Assembly: GCF_030268885.1 (NCBI RefSeq) | Contig: NZ_BSSA01000022.1 | Span: 62,001 to 126,000, forward strand | Source: Kitasatospora phosalacinea | Lineage (GTDB): Bacteria > Actinomycetota > Actinomycetes > Streptomycetales > Streptomycetaceae | DNA length: 64,000 nucleotides | Direction: 5' to 3' | Part shown: positions 43,800 through 55,029 of the stretch, piece by piece | How positions within the stretch are numbered: position 1 is the stretch's first letter | Layout: each line of letters begins with the position of its first letter | Position numbers and translations under genes: made by a program | Notes under the pieces: model-generated | The model's database searches: none | What the model was told of the DNA's origin: nothing | The model's input: only the letters and a program-made list of their open reading frames with translations

Positions 43800-45400
43800 C
43801 CCCACACCCCAGCCACGGCCTCGCGATCGCGCTGTTCGCCGTCGTCGTCGCCGTCACCCTGACCATCACCGTCTGGGTCGGCCGCCGCGGCCACGCCGCG
43901 GAGGACTTCTACGCCGGCGGCCGCGACTTCTCGCCGCTGCAGAACGGCTTCGCCCTCTCCGGCGACTACCTGTCGGCCGCCTCCTTCCTCGGCGTCACCG
44001 GCCTGATCGCGCTCTACGGCTACGACGGCGTGCTCTACAGCATCGGCTTCCTGGTCGCCTGGCTGGTCGTGCTGATGCTGGTCTCCGAACTCGTCCGCAA
44101 CGCCGGCCGCTACACCCTGGCCGACGTGCTGGCGCTGCGGATGCGCCAGCGCCCGGTGCGCGCCGCGGCCGGCCTCGCGTCCATGGTCGTCACCCTGATG
44201 TACCTGATCGCGCAGATGGTCGGCGCGGGCAGCCTGGTCGCCCTGCTGCTCGGCACCGACAGCGGCGCCGCCAAGGGCTGGACCATCGTCGCGGTCGGCG
44301 GACTGATGATCGTCTACGTGACGGTCGGCGGGATGCGCGCCACCACCTGGATCCAGATCGTCAAGGCCTTCCTGCTGGTGGCCGGTTCGCTGCTGCTCAC
44401 CGGGCTGGTGCTGGCCCGCTTCCACGGCGACCTCGGCGCGCTGATGCACGCCGCCGCGCAGCACAGCGGCGTCGGCGACGCGTACCTGCAGCCGGGCCTG
44501 AAGTACGGGGCCAGCACGACGAGTCGGCTCGACTTCGTCAGCCTCGGCCTGGCGCTGGTGCTCGGCACCGCGGGCCTGCCGCACATCCTCAGCCGCTTCT
44601 ACACCGTGCCCACGGCGCGGGCCGCGCGGCGCTCCACGATGTGGGCGATCGGCCTGATCGGCTGCTTCTACCTGATGGCGATCGTGCTCGGGCTCGGGGC
44701 CGGCGCGGTGGTCGGCGCGAAGGCCGTCAAGGCGGCCAACCCGGCCGGGAACACCGCCGTCCCGCTGCTCGCCCTGGACCTCGGCGGCGGCGCCGGATCC
44801 ACCTGGGGCCTGCTGCTGTTCGCGGTGATCTCGGCGATCGCCTTCGCCACCATCCTCGCCGTGGTCGCCGGGCTCACCCTGGCCTCCTCCGCGGCCTTCG
44901 CCCACGACCTCTACGCGCGGGCCTGGCGGCGCACCGAGGAGCGGCAGGTCTCCGAGCGCGAGGAGGTGATCGCGGCCCGGATCTCCGCCGTGGTGATCGG
45001 CGGACTCGCGGTCGTGCTCAGCCTGTTCGCGCAGAAGCTGAACGTCGCGTTCCTGGTCGGCCTGGCCTTCGCGGTGGCCGCCTCGGCGAACCTGCCGACG
45101 CTGCTGTACTCGCTGTTCTGGAAGCGGTTCACCACCCGCGGCGCGGTCTGGTCGGTGTACGGCGGCCTCGTCCCGGCGGTGCTGCTGGTGCTGTTCTCGC
45201 CGGTCGTCTCCGGGGCGAAGACCTCGGTGCTGCCCGGCGTGGACTTCCACTGGTTCCCGTTGGAGAACCCGGGCCTGGTCTCCATCCCGCTCGGCTTCCT
45301 GGCCGGCTGGCTGGGCACCGTCCTGGACCGGGAGACCGCGGACGAGGACGGCTTCGCGGAGCTGGAGGTGCGGGCGCTGACCGGCGCGGGCGCGGCCTAG
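43796..45400 (+). CDS. sodium:solute symporter (ActP-like)
   Basis: The 534-residue protein starts at ATG 43796 in the stop of the DUF485 gene. It has about 13 membrane helices and the SSS-family features RRGHAAEDFYAGGRDFSPLQNGFALSGDYLSAASFLGVTGLIALYGYDGVLYS, RYTLADVLALRMR and GTAGLPHILSRFYTVPTARAARRS. It is most like acetate/pyruvate or other short-chain monocarboxylate permeases. With DUF485 this is the usual two-gene unit. The preceding two-component system may control it. Confidence 0.88.
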   Translation: MTPHPSHGLAIALFAVVVAVTLTITVWVGRRGHAAEDFYAGGRDFSPLQNGFALSGDYLSAASFLGVTGLIALYGYDGVLYSIGFLVAWLVVLMLVSELVRNAGRYTLADVLALRMRQRPVRAAAGLASMVVTLMYLIAQMVGAGSLVALLLGTDSGAAKGWTIVAVGGLMIVYVTVGGMRATTWIQIVKAFLLVAGSLLLTGLVLARFHGDLGALMHAAAQHSGVGDAYLQPGLKYGASTTSRLDFVSLGLALVLGTAGLPHILSRFYTVPTARAARRSTMWAIGLIGCFYLMAIVLGLGAGAVVGAKAVKAANPAGNTAVPLLALDLGGGAGSTWGLLLFAVISAIAFATILAVVAGLTLASSAAFAHDLYARAWRRTEERQVSEREEVIAARISAVVIGGLAVVLSLFAQKLNVAFLVGLAFAVAASANLPTLLYSLFWKRFTTRGAVWSVYGGLVPAVLLVLFSPVVSGAKTSVLPGVDFHWFPLENPGLVSIPLGFLAGWLGTVLDRETADEDGFAELEVRALTGAGAA

Positions 45401-45430
45401 CCGCGAGGCGGCGGGACAGCGGGACGCGCG

Positions 45431-45479
45431 GCGGGGTCGCGACGGGACGGCGGGTCGACCGCCCTCGTCGCGACCCCGC
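45431..45479. terminator. bidirectional terminator
   Basis: GCGGGGTCGCGACG (45431-45444) pairs perfectly with 45466-45479, and a second stem GGCGG/CCGCC lies inside the loop. It sits between the convergent symporter and sucrase/ferredoxin-like genes and could serve both. Confidence 0.8.
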
Positions 45480-45500
45480 GGTGCGTGGAGGGGCGGGCCC

Positions 45501-46406
45501 TCAGGCGCGCTGCGGCGAGAGCGCCACGACGTCCATCCGGGACGGGGTGCCCGGGGCCTTGCCGCAGCTCTCGGGCCGGGGCGGCTCGCCGGCGGACTCG
45601 GCGACGGTGGCGCGCCAGCGGCGGCCGTCGACGTGGTGGACGTCGACCGTCCAGGGGGAGCCGCCGGGGTGCTGGTGCAGGGTCAGGGCGTCGGCGGCGC
45701 CCTCGCCGGTCAGCTCGCGGACGGCCTGCTCGGCGGCCTGGGCCGGGCGGGGCCAGTAGGAGCGGCCGCGGGAGTGGGCGGGGACGGTCTGCCCGGCGGC
45801 GGTCGCGGCGAGGACCTCCTTGGCGGTCTCGGCGGTGAGCCGCCCGTACGCGTAGCCGTGCGGCAGCACCAGCATCGTGGGGGAGAAGCGGTGGCCGCCG
45901 AGGTGGGTGACCTCCCAGACCTCGCTGTGGCCGGCCGCGGCGATCTCGGCGGCGAGCGGTCGGCCGAGCAGTGCGCAGCAGCGGTCGCGGCGGCCGTTGG
46001 TGCACACCAGAGCGATCGGGCCGCCGACGTGCGGGGTGCCGAAGGAGCCGTGGTCGCCCGCGCCGAGGGCGGTGAAGTCGAGGTCGAGCAGGTCGGCGGG
46101 GGAGGCGAGGTGGCTGCGGCGCACCCACGGGTCGGCGGGGGAGGTGTGGGCGAGCAGCACCTCGTGCCCGGCGGTGCCGTCGGCGTCGGCGTGCCGCCCG
46201 GGGCGGCGGATCAGGGCGATCCGGACGCCGGTGCCCGCGGCGGCGCGGTCGAGGGCGGCCCCGAGCCCGGGGTCGAGGTGGCTGCCGGTGAGCGCCTTCG
46301 CGCCCCAGGGACCGGACTGTTCGAGCAGCAGCCAGGTGGTGGCGGTGGCCGCGGTGGCACTCAGCGGCTCGGTCAGTTCGCGCGACAGCGTCGTACAGGT
46401 GCTCAC
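45501..46406 (-). CDS. sucrase/ferredoxin-like family protein
   Basis: The 301-residue protein starts at GTG 46406 (MSTCTTLSRELTEPLSATAA). It matches the sucrase/ferredoxin-like family: WLLLEQSGPWGAKAL near residue 24, a thioredoxin-fold [2Fe-2S] segment with CTNGRRDRCCALLGRPLA near 134-151 and EVTHLGGHRFSPTMLVLPHGYAYGRL near 165-190. The cysteines would hold the iron-sulphur cluster. The name of the family is historical; the biochemical role is unproven. It stands alone between a bidirectional terminator and a divergent gene. Confidence 0.85.
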   Translation of the reverse strand: MSTCTTLSRELTEPLSATAATATTWLLLEQSGPWGAKALTGSHLDPGLGAALDRAAAGTGVRIALIRRPGRHADADGTAGHEVLLAHTSPADPWVRRSHLASPADLLDLDFTALGAGDHGSFGTPHVGGPIALVCTNGRRDRCCALLGRPLAAEIAAAGHSEVWEVTHLGGHRFSPTMLVLPHGYAYGRLTAETAKEVLAATAAGQTVPAHSRGRSYWPRPAQAAEQAVRELTGEGAADALTLHQHPGGSPWTVDVHHVDGRRWRATVAESAGEPPRPESCGKAPGTPSRMDVVALSPQRA

Positions 46407-46556
46407 CCGGCCCACCCTACGGCCGGACGGCCCCCGGGGGTACGGCCGTGTGCCCACGGAGGGCCGGTGGGGCCCGGCTATGCTGGGCCCAGTTGCTGGC
46501 AGTTGACGTTCTCTTGGGGGAGTCTTGACGTTCTTCCTGCGTGGCGGGGGTGGCTG

Positions 46557-47297
46557 ATGCACGGTGGACCGCAGGTGATTCCGGAGCCGGTCGCACCGGT
46601 GAAGCGGCGCTGGCGGCTCGGGCTGCTGCTGTGGTTCGTCCTGCAGTGGGTGCTGATCCCGGCGGAGCTGGTGCTCACGCTGGTGGTGTGGATCCCGTTC
46701 CGGACGGTCTACGAACTCAACGAGATCGGCAACGGGCGCGACTGGTTCCTGCTCGGCTGGCTGCGGCTGCTGCTGCGCCCGTTGCACCGCTTCGTCGGCC
46801 CGACCAGGTTCGTCCGGGAGTGGACCAACGACCAGCGGCGCTGGGAGGCCAGGCTGGCGGAGATCTGCCGCACCGCGGCCGAGGCGTTCGCCCGCGGCCC
46901 GGGCCGCAAGTACGCCTTCCGCGGCTGGGCCAACCTGCGCTGGGGGGTGGGCACCACGAACTTCGAGGTGCGCGAGAAGGACTACCGCGGCGCCCGGCCG
47001 GGGCCGGTCCTCGCGGTCGCCGCCCAGTACGGGCTGTACGTCCACTTCCACGAGTACAGCGGCGGCTTCCTGCTGTCGCCGACGCCGGTGGAACGGCAGG
47101 CGCCCGGGCAGCAGGCGCCCGGGCAGCAGGCTCCCGGCCAGCAGGCGCCGGGGCAGCAGGCGCCCGGGCAGTACCCGGCGGGGCAGTACCAGCCCGGCCA
47201 GTACCCGGCGGGACAGCAGGCCCTCGGCCAGTACCCGGCGGGACAGCAGGCCCCCGGCCAGTACCCGCCCGGGCAGTACCCCACGACGTACCGCTGA
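46557..47297 (+). CDS. hypothetical protein with C-terminal QAPGQ repeats
   Basis: The 246-residue protein starts at ATG 46557. A basic N-terminus is followed by one long hydrophobic helix (LGLLLWFVLQWVLIPAELVLTLVVWIPF), then a soluble domain (YELNEIGNGRDWFLLGWLRLLLRPLHRFVGPTRFVREW ... KYAFRGWANLRWGVGTTNFEV). The last 65 residues are tandem repeats of QAPGQ and YPAGQ; at the DNA level the unit is about 15 bases, five near-identical copies starting near 47097. The repeats should be flexible and may vary in number. Upstream, TTGACGTTC is repeated 23 bases apart (46503 and 46526). Function unknown. Confidence 0.75.
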   Translation: MHGGPQVIPEPVAPVKRRWRLGLLLWFVLQWVLIPAELVLTLVVWIPFRTVYELNEIGNGRDWFLLGWLRLLLRPLHRFVGPTRFVREWTNDQRRWEARLAEICRTAAEAFARGPGRKYAFRGWANLRWGVGTTNFEVREKDYRGARPGPVLAVAAQYGLYVHFHEYSGGFLLSPTPVERQAPGQQAPGQQAPGQQAPGQQAPGQYPAGQYQPGQYPAGQQALGQYPAGQQAPGQYPPGQYPTTYR

Positions 47298-47310
47298 GTC
47301 AGCGCGGAAC

Positions 47311-47351
47311 GCGGGAGGGGCGGGCACCCACCGGGTGCCCGCCCCTCCCGC
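47311..47351. terminator. bidirectional terminator between the repeat-protein gene and parC
   Basis: A perfect 19-bp stem (47311-47329 with 47333-47351) and a 3-base loop lie between two convergent genes, 14 bases after one stop and 23 from the other. It should end both transcripts. Confidence 0.9.
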
Positions 47352-47373
47352 GTCCGTGCGTTCGCCCGCGGCG

Positions 47374-49824
<2,451 letters not shown>

Positions 49825-49887
49825 CGCTGCGGGGCTCCCTTGCGATACGTGCGGTACATGGGGGTGGGCGGACGCGGGCGCGAACGC

Positions 49888-50006
49888 CCCCCATTGTGGA
49901 CCCTCGGTGGGACAGCGCCCGTCACCCGGGGCGCTTCCGCCCCTGGCGAACGCGCCCCGCGGCCGGACACCTGACGGCGGCGCCGGGCGTTGCACCACAA
50001 TGGGGG
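49888..50006. promoter_or_regulatory. matching inverted motifs in the parC / M16 peptidase divergent region
   Basis: CCCCCATTGTGG (49888-49899) and its exact complement CCACAATGGGGG (49995-50006) face each other 95 bases apart. Read in the direction of each gene both give CACAAT followed by a G-run, which looks like the -10 region of two divergent promoters with the same sequence context. Confidence 0.5.
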
Positions 50007-50060
50007 ACGTCACACGCCCCCGGCCGGACACTCCGGAACCGACGACGGGAAGGACCCCGC

Positions 50061-51386
50061 ATGGCCAACCCCGCGCCCGCAAGCGGCCTCGCCATCACCG
50101 AACACCGCCTGGCCAACGGCCTGCGGGTGGTGCTCTCCGAGGACCACCTCACCCCGGTCGCCGCCGTCTGCCTCTGGTACGACGTGGGCTCCCGGCACGA
50201 GGTCAAGGGGCGGACCGGCCTGGCCCACCTCTTCGAGCACCTGATGTTCCAGGGTTCGGCGAACGTCTCCAACAACGGGCACTTCGAGCTGGTCCAGGGC
50301 GCCGGCGGTTCGCTCAACGGCACCACCAGCTTCGAGCGCACCAACTACTTCGAGACCATGCCCGCCCACCAACTGGAGCTCGCGCTCTGGCTGGAGGCGG
50401 ACCGGATGGGATCGCTGCTGGCCGCGCTGGACGAGACGTCCATGGAGAACCAGCGCGACGTGGTGAAGAACGAGCGCCGCCAGCGCTACGACAACGTGCC
50501 CTACGGCACCGCGTTCGAGAAGCTCACCGCGCTGTCCTTCCCCGACGGCCACCCGTACCACCACACCCCGATCGGCTCGATGGCCGACCTGGACGCCGCG
50601 ACGCTGGAGGACGCCCGGGCGTTCTTCCGCACCTACTACGCGCCCAACAACGCGGTGCTGTCGATCGTCGGCGACCTCGACCCGGAGCAGACCATCGCCT
50701 GGGTGGAGAAGTACTTCGGCTCGATCCCGGCCCACGACGGCAAGCAGCCGCCGCGCGACGGCACCCTGCCCGACACCATCGGCGCCGAGGTGCGCGAGCT
50801 GGTCCGCGAGGACGTCCCGTCCCGCGCGCTGATGGCCGCCTACCGGCTCCCGCACGACGGCACCCGGGAGGCCGACGCCGCCGACCTGGCGCTCACCATC
50901 CTCGGCAGCGGCGAGTCCTCCCGGCTGTACAACCGGCTGGTGCGCCGCGACCGCACCGCCGTCTCGGCCGGGTTCGGCCTGCTGCGGCTGGCCGGCGCGC
51001 CCTCGCTCGGCTGGCTGGACGTGAAGGCGGGCGGCGAGGCCACCCTGGAGCGGATCGAGGCCGCCGTCGACGAGGAGCTGGCCCGCTTCGCCGCCGAGGG
51101 CCCCACCGCCGAGGAACTGGAGCGCGCCCAGGCCCAGATCGAGCGCGAGTGGCTGGACCGGCTCACCACGGTGGCCGGCCGGGCCGACGAACTCTGCCGC
51201 TACGCCGTCCTGTTCGGCGACCCGAAACTGGTCAACAGCGCCCTGCCGAAGGTCCTCGACGTGACCGCCGAGGAGGTCCGGGCGGTGGCCGCCGCCCGAC
51301 TGCGCCCCGACAACCGGGCCGTGCTGGTGTACGAGCCGACCGGTGACGACGACAGCAACGACAGCGACGAGGAGGCGGCGGCGTGA
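50061..51386 (+). CDS. M16-family zinc metallopeptidase, catalytic subunit
   Basis: The 441-residue protein starts at ATG 50061 behind GGGAAGGA. It keeps the inverted zinc motif HLFEH (residues 56-60) and the distal Glu in VVKNERRQRYDN near 137, so it is catalytically competent. The two homologous M16 domains span about 10-205 and 210-420. No signal peptide; it is cytoplasmic. It overlaps the next gene, a paralogue without the zinc site, by 4 bases. Such pairs form heterodimeric peptidases in other bacteria, where the second subunit shapes the active site. Substrate unknown. Confidence 0.92.
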   Translation: MANPAPASGLAITEHRLANGLRVVLSEDHLTPVAAVCLWYDVGSRHEVKGRTGLAHLFEHLMFQGSANVSNNGHFELVQGAGGSLNGTTSFERTNYFETMPAHQLELALWLEADRMGSLLAALDETSMENQRDVVKNERRQRYDNVPYGTAFEKLTALSFPDGHPYHHTPIGSMADLDAATLEDARAFFRTYYAPNNAVLSIVGDLDPEQTIAWVEKYFGSIPAHDGKQPPRDGTLPDTIGAEVRELVREDVPSRALMAAYRLPHDGTREADAADLALTILGSGESSRLYNRLVRRDRTAVSAGFGLLRLAGAPSLGWLDVKAGGEATLERIEAAVDEELARFAAEGPTAEELERAQAQIEREWLDRLTTVAGRADELCRYAVLFGDPKLVNSALPKVLDVTAEEVRAVAAARLRPDNRAVLVYEPTGDDDSNDSDEEAAA

Positions 51387-52768
51387 GCGACCACACCCCC
51401 GCGATGGAGTTCCACCCGCAGCCCCGGCCCGGCACCCCCGCCCCGTGGGCGTTCCCGGCGCCCGAGCGGCTCACCCTGGCCAACGGGCTGACGGTGCTGC
51501 ACTGCCACCGCCCCGGCCAGCAACTGGTCGCCGTGGACGTGGTGCTGGACGCGCCGCTGGCCGCCGAGCCCGAGGGCCTGGACGGCGTCGCCTCGATCCT
51601 GGCCCGGGCGCTGTCCGAGGGCACCGACACGCTCAGCGCCGAGGAGTTCGCCGGCGAGCTGGAGCGGGCCGGCGCCACCCTGGACACCCACGCCGACCAC
51701 CCGGCGATCCGGGTCTCGCTGGAGGTCCCGGCCTCCCGCCTGGAGCGCGGCCTGACCCTGCTCGGCGACGCGCTGCGCGCCCCCGCGCTGCCCGCGGACG
51801 AGATCGAGCGGCTGGTCGCCAACCGCCTCGACGAGATCGTCCACGAGCAGGCCAACCCGGGCCGGCGCGCCGCCAAGGCGCTGTACGCCGAGCTGTTCCC
51901 GGCCGCCGACCGGCTGTCGCGGCCGCGGGCGGGCTCCGCCGAGACCGTCAAGCGGATCGACCGGGCGGCGGTGCAGGCGTTCTACGCGGCGCACCTGCGC
52001 CCGTCCACCGCCACCGCCGTGGTGGTCGGCGACCTCACCGGGACGGACCTGGCGGCGCTGCTGGAGTCCACCCTGGGCCGCTGGACCGCCGAGACCCGGG
52101 AGCCGGCCGTGCACGCCCCGGTGACCGCGGACGACACCGGCCGGGTGGTCATCGTCGACCGGCCCGGCTCGGTCCAGACCCAGCTGCTGATCGGCCGGAT
52201 CGGCCCGGACCGGCACGACCCGGAGTGGGCCGCCCAGGTGCTCGGCACCTACTGCCTCGGCGGCACCCTCACCTCCCGGCTGGACCGCGTCCTGCGCGAG
52301 GAGAAGGGCTACACCTACGGCGTGCGGGCGTTCGCCCAGGCGCTGCGCTCGGCCGCCGACGGCTCCGGCCGCGGGCTGCTGGCGATCAGCGGCTCGGTGG
52401 ACACCGAGTCGACCGCGCCCGCGCTGCAGGACACCTGGACCATCCTGCGCACGCTGGCCGCCGAGGGCCTGACCGACGCCGAGCGGGAGGAGGCCGTGCA
52501 GTTCCTGGTCGGCGTGGCCCCGCTGAAGTTCGAGACGGCCGGTTCGGTCGCCGCGACCCTGGCGGACCAGGTCGAGCAGTACCTGCCCGACACCTACCAG
52601 GCGGACTTCTACCGGAAGCTGGCCGAGCTCGACACCGCGGCCGCCACCCGCGCCGTGGTCGCCGCGTTCCCGCCGGACCGGCTGGTCACCGTGCTGGTCG
52701 GCGACGCCTCGGTGATCGCCGAGCCGGTCAAGGCGCTCGGCATCGGGGACGTCACGGTCATCGCCTGA
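51383..52768 (+). CDS. M16-family peptidase homologue, non-catalytic subunit
   Basis: The 461-residue protein starts at GTG 51383. The HxxEH position is replaced (EGLDGVASILARALSEG), so it cannot bind zinc. It keeps the C-domain Arg/Tyr feature VLREEKGYTYGVRAFAQ and GTYCLGGTLTSRLDRVL, which in heterodimeric M16 enzymes bind the substrate for the partner's active site. The 4-base overlap with the catalytic gene ensures equal production. A hairpin follows the gene. Confidence 0.9.
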   Translation: MSDHTPAMEFHPQPRPGTPAPWAFPAPERLTLANGLTVLHCHRPGQQLVAVDVVLDAPLAAEPEGLDGVASILARALSEGTDTLSAEEFAGELERAGATLDTHADHPAIRVSLEVPASRLERGLTLLGDALRAPALPADEIERLVANRLDEIVHEQANPGRRAAKALYAELFPAADRLSRPRAGSAETVKRIDRAAVQAFYAAHLRPSTATAVVVGDLTGTDLAALLESTLGRWTAETREPAVHAPVTADDTGRVVIVDRPGSVQTQLLIGRIGPDRHDPEWAAQVLGTYCLGGTLTSRLDRVLREEKGYTYGVRAFAQALRSAADGSGRGLLAISGSVDTESTAPALQDTWTILRTLAAEGLTDAEREEAVQFLVGVAPLKFETAGSVAATLADQVEQYLPDTYQADFYRKLAELDTAAATRAVVAAFPPDRLVTVLVGDASVIAEPVKALGIGDVTVIA

Positions 52769-52794
52769 CCGGTCGGCGCGCGTTCCGCGCGCAC

Positions 52795-52830
52795 GGGGGT
52801 CCGACGGGGCGTCAGCCCCGCCGGGCCCCC
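52795..52830 (+). terminator. terminator of the M16 operon
   Basis: Two 16-base arms (52795-52810 and 52815-52830) pair at 14 positions, one of the others being a G-T wobble, around GTCA. GGCGTTTTAA follows, giving a short T-run. Confidence 0.7.
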
Positions 52831-52931
52831 GGCGTTTTAATGCGTTGCACGCCGTCGCCGCGGCGTGGGTAGATATCCCCGACCGGGCGACAGCCGCGCG
52901 GTCGGACGCGGAGCGGAAGGAGGCGGTCACC

Positions 52932-52997
52932 ATGCGGGTCGAGCCACGACGACGCTCCCCGAGGCTGCCCTTCCGTCGTTCGCCCCTCACTGCCTGA
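52932..52997 (+). CDS. possible small leader peptide gene
   Basis: A 21-residue open frame starts at ATG 52932, 8 bases after a very strong GGAAGGAGG ribosome site, and ends with TGA at 52995-52997. The peptide starts MRVEPRRRSPRLPF and has eight arginines. It lies 136 bases upstream of rtcB and could be a leader peptide or a short basic protein. The ribosome site is too good to be ignored, but codon choice is mixed and nothing else supports it. The rest of 52831-53133 shows no gene. Confidence 0.4.
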   Translation: MRVEPRRRSPRLPFRRSPLTA

Positions 52998-53133
52998 GCA
53001 GTCCTCGCGCGGCGTCCGTCCGCCCCTCCGCGGTCCGTCCACCGGGCCCGCGGGCCCCTGATCTTCCCCGCCGCCGCACCGGGCGCCTTCGTGCGGCACC
53101 ATGAACCCATCCGACCCAGGAGGTCGATCACCC

Positions 53134-54327
53134 ATGTCGTACACCGAGGTACCCGGCGTCCGCGTCCCGATCCGGATGTGGACCGACCCGGCCGCCGTCG
53201 AGGGCCAGGCCATGCAGCAGCTGCGCAACATCAGCACGCTGCCCTGGCTGCACGGCCTCGCCGTGATGCCGGACGTCCACCTGGGCAAGGGCGCGACGGT
53301 CGGCTCCGTCATCGCGATGAAGGACGCGGTCTGCCCGGCCGCGGTCGGCGTCGACATCGGCTGCGGGATGACGGCCGTGAAGTCCTCGCTCACCGCGAAG
53401 GACCTCCCGGACGACCTGGCGCGCCTGCGCAGCCGGATCGAGCAGGCCATCCCGGTCGGTCTCGGCCTGCACGCCGACCCGGTCGACCCGGGCAGGCTGC
53501 AGGGCGCGGCCACCGCGGGCTGGGACGACTTCTGGCAGCGCTTCGACGACATCGCCCCCGAGGTGCACTGGCGGCGCGAGCGGGCCGCCCGGCAGATGGC
53601 GACGCTCGGCGGCGGCAACCACTTCATCGAGCTCTGCCTGGACGACGACGGCGCGGTCTGGCTGATGCTGCACTCCGGTTCGCGCAACATCGGCAAGGAG
53701 CTCGCCGAGCACCACATGTCGATCGCCCGGGCCCTGCCGCACAACCAGGGCCTGATCGACCGCGACCTGGCGGTCTTCCTGGCCCGCACCCCGGAGATGG
53801 ACGCCTACCGCTCCGACCTGTTCTGGGCGCAGGAGTACGCCAAGCACAACCGGGCGCTGATGATGGCCCTGTTCCAGGACGCGGTCCGCCGCGAACTGCC
53901 CCGCGCCGGGGCCTCGTTCGGCAAGATGATCTCCTGCCACCACAACTACGTGGCCGAGGAGCGCTACGACGGCGTCGACCTGCTCGTCACCCGCAAGGGC
54001 GCGATCCGGGCCGGCTCCGGCGAGTACGGCATCATCCCGGGCTCGATGGGCACCGGCTCGTACATCGTGAAGGGCCTTGGGAACGCCGCCTCGTTCAACT
54101 CGGCCTCGCACGGCGCGGGCCGGAAGATGAGCCGCAACGCCGCCAAGAAGCGCTTCACCACGGCGGACCTGGCGGCGCAGACGGCGGGCGTCGAGTGCCG
54201 CAAGGACTCCGGGGTGGTCGACGAGATCCCCGGCGCGTACAAGCCGATCGAGAAGGTCATCGCCCAGCAGCGGGACCTGGTCGAGGTCGTCGCCCACCTC
54301 AAGCAGGTGATCTGCGTGAAGGGCTGA
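53134..54327 (+). CDS. rtcB: RNA ligase RtcB
   Basis: RtcB joins 2',3'-cyclic-phosphate or 3'-phosphate RNA ends to 5'-OH ends using GTP and manganese; it repairs or splices RNA. The 397-residue protein starts at ATG 53134, seven bases after AGGAGG. Family motifs are present: MPDVHLGKGATVGSVIAMKDAVCPAAVGVDIGCGM near 50-84 (metal Asp and Cys), LGGGNHFIELC near 165, SHHNYVAEE and the guanylylated His in NSASHGAGRKMSR near 330. It is somewhat shorter than E. coli RtcB but no motif is missing. No archease or RtcA gene is adjacent. Confidence 0.93.
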   Translation: MSYTEVPGVRVPIRMWTDPAAVEGQAMQQLRNISTLPWLHGLAVMPDVHLGKGATVGSVIAMKDAVCPAAVGVDIGCGMTAVKSSLTAKDLPDDLARLRSRIEQAIPVGLGLHADPVDPGRLQGAATAGWDDFWQRFDDIAPEVHWRRERAARQMATLGGGNHFIELCLDDDGAVWLMLHSGSRNIGKELAEHHMSIARALPHNQGLIDRDLAVFLARTPEMDAYRSDLFWAQEYAKHNRALMMALFQDAVRRELPRAGASFGKMISCHHNYVAEERYDGVDLLVTRKGAIRAGSGEYGIIPGSMGTGSYIVKGLGNAASFNSASHGAGRKMSRNAAKKRFTTADLAAQTAGVECRKDSGVVDEIPGAYKPIEKVIAQQRDLVEVVAHLKQVICVKG

Positions 54328-54336
54328 CGGCGGGGG

Positions 54337-55029
54337 TCAGTCCCCGGCGGGGCGGCGGGGCGGCGCGAAGAGGTAGCGGTCCAGCATCAGCGGGGTGTCC
54401 GCCAGGATCTCCGGGTCGCCCTGCGGGTCCTGCAGGAACGCCATGCCGAGCATCCGGGTGGCCAGGACCACGGCCAGGTGCGCCCGGCGGCGGGTCTCGG
54501 CCGTGTCGGCCAGCCCGAACGAGTCCACCAGCACCTCGTGCACGCGCTCGGCGATCCGCCGGTCCACCTCGTCCCCCAGGCCCGCCAGCGCGGGGGTCCT
54601 CGCCACGTGGAACCACACGTGCCGGTAGCCGGGCAGCGTCCGGAACCGGTCCGCGTACGCCTCGACCACCCGGGCGACGAACTGCTCGGAGGACGCGCAG
54701 GCCGCCACCGCCGCCGGGTCGGTGGCGGCGGCAAGCCGCCGCAGGTCGCCCTCCAGCCAGCTGCGCTCCAGCGTTTCGAGCACCGCCTCCTTGTCCGGGA
54801 AGAACCGGTACAGCGCCCCGACGGACATCCCCGCCTCGGCCGCGATCTGCTTGGTGCTGAGCTCGTCGAACGGCACGGTCTCCAGCAGCCGGGCGGCGGT
54901 GGCCAGGATGCGGGCGAACTTCTCGCGGCTGCGCTGCTGCTGCGGCTCGCGGACCAGGGGGGACACGGCGGGCTCACTCTCCTCGTACGGTGCCGGGCGG
55001 GCGGGCCCCTTGACGCCTCCGCAGAACAT
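54337..55029 (-). CDS. TetR-family transcriptional regulator
   Basis: The 230-residue form starts at ATG 55029 (MFCGGVKGPARP). A GTG at 54966 (MSPLVREPQQQRSREKFARIL), 12 bases after GAGGAG, would give 209 residues and is an equally good start. The HTH is QQQRSREKFARILATAARLLETVPFDELSTKQIAAEAGMSVGALYRFFPDKEAVLETL. A C-terminal ligand-binding domain follows. It is divergent from an MFS gene and only 17 bases from it; a palindrome covers both start codons. It therefore most likely represses both genes. Confidence 0.85.
   Translation of the reverse strand: MFCGGVKGPARPAPYEESEPAVSPLVREPQQQRSREKFARILATAARLLETVPFDELSTKQIAAEAGMSVGALYRFFPDKEAVLETLERSWLEGDLRRLAAATDPAAVAACASSEQFVARVVEAYADRFRTLPGYRHVWFHVARTPALAGLGDEVDRRIAERVHEVLVDSFGLADTAETRRRAHLAVVLATRMLGMAFLQDPQGDPEILADTPLMLDRYLFAPPRRPAGD

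Noticed and set aside
47097..47290. CRISPR-like array of short repeats
   Set aside because: The units are contiguous, 15 bases long and in frame, and encode the QAPGQ tail of a protein.
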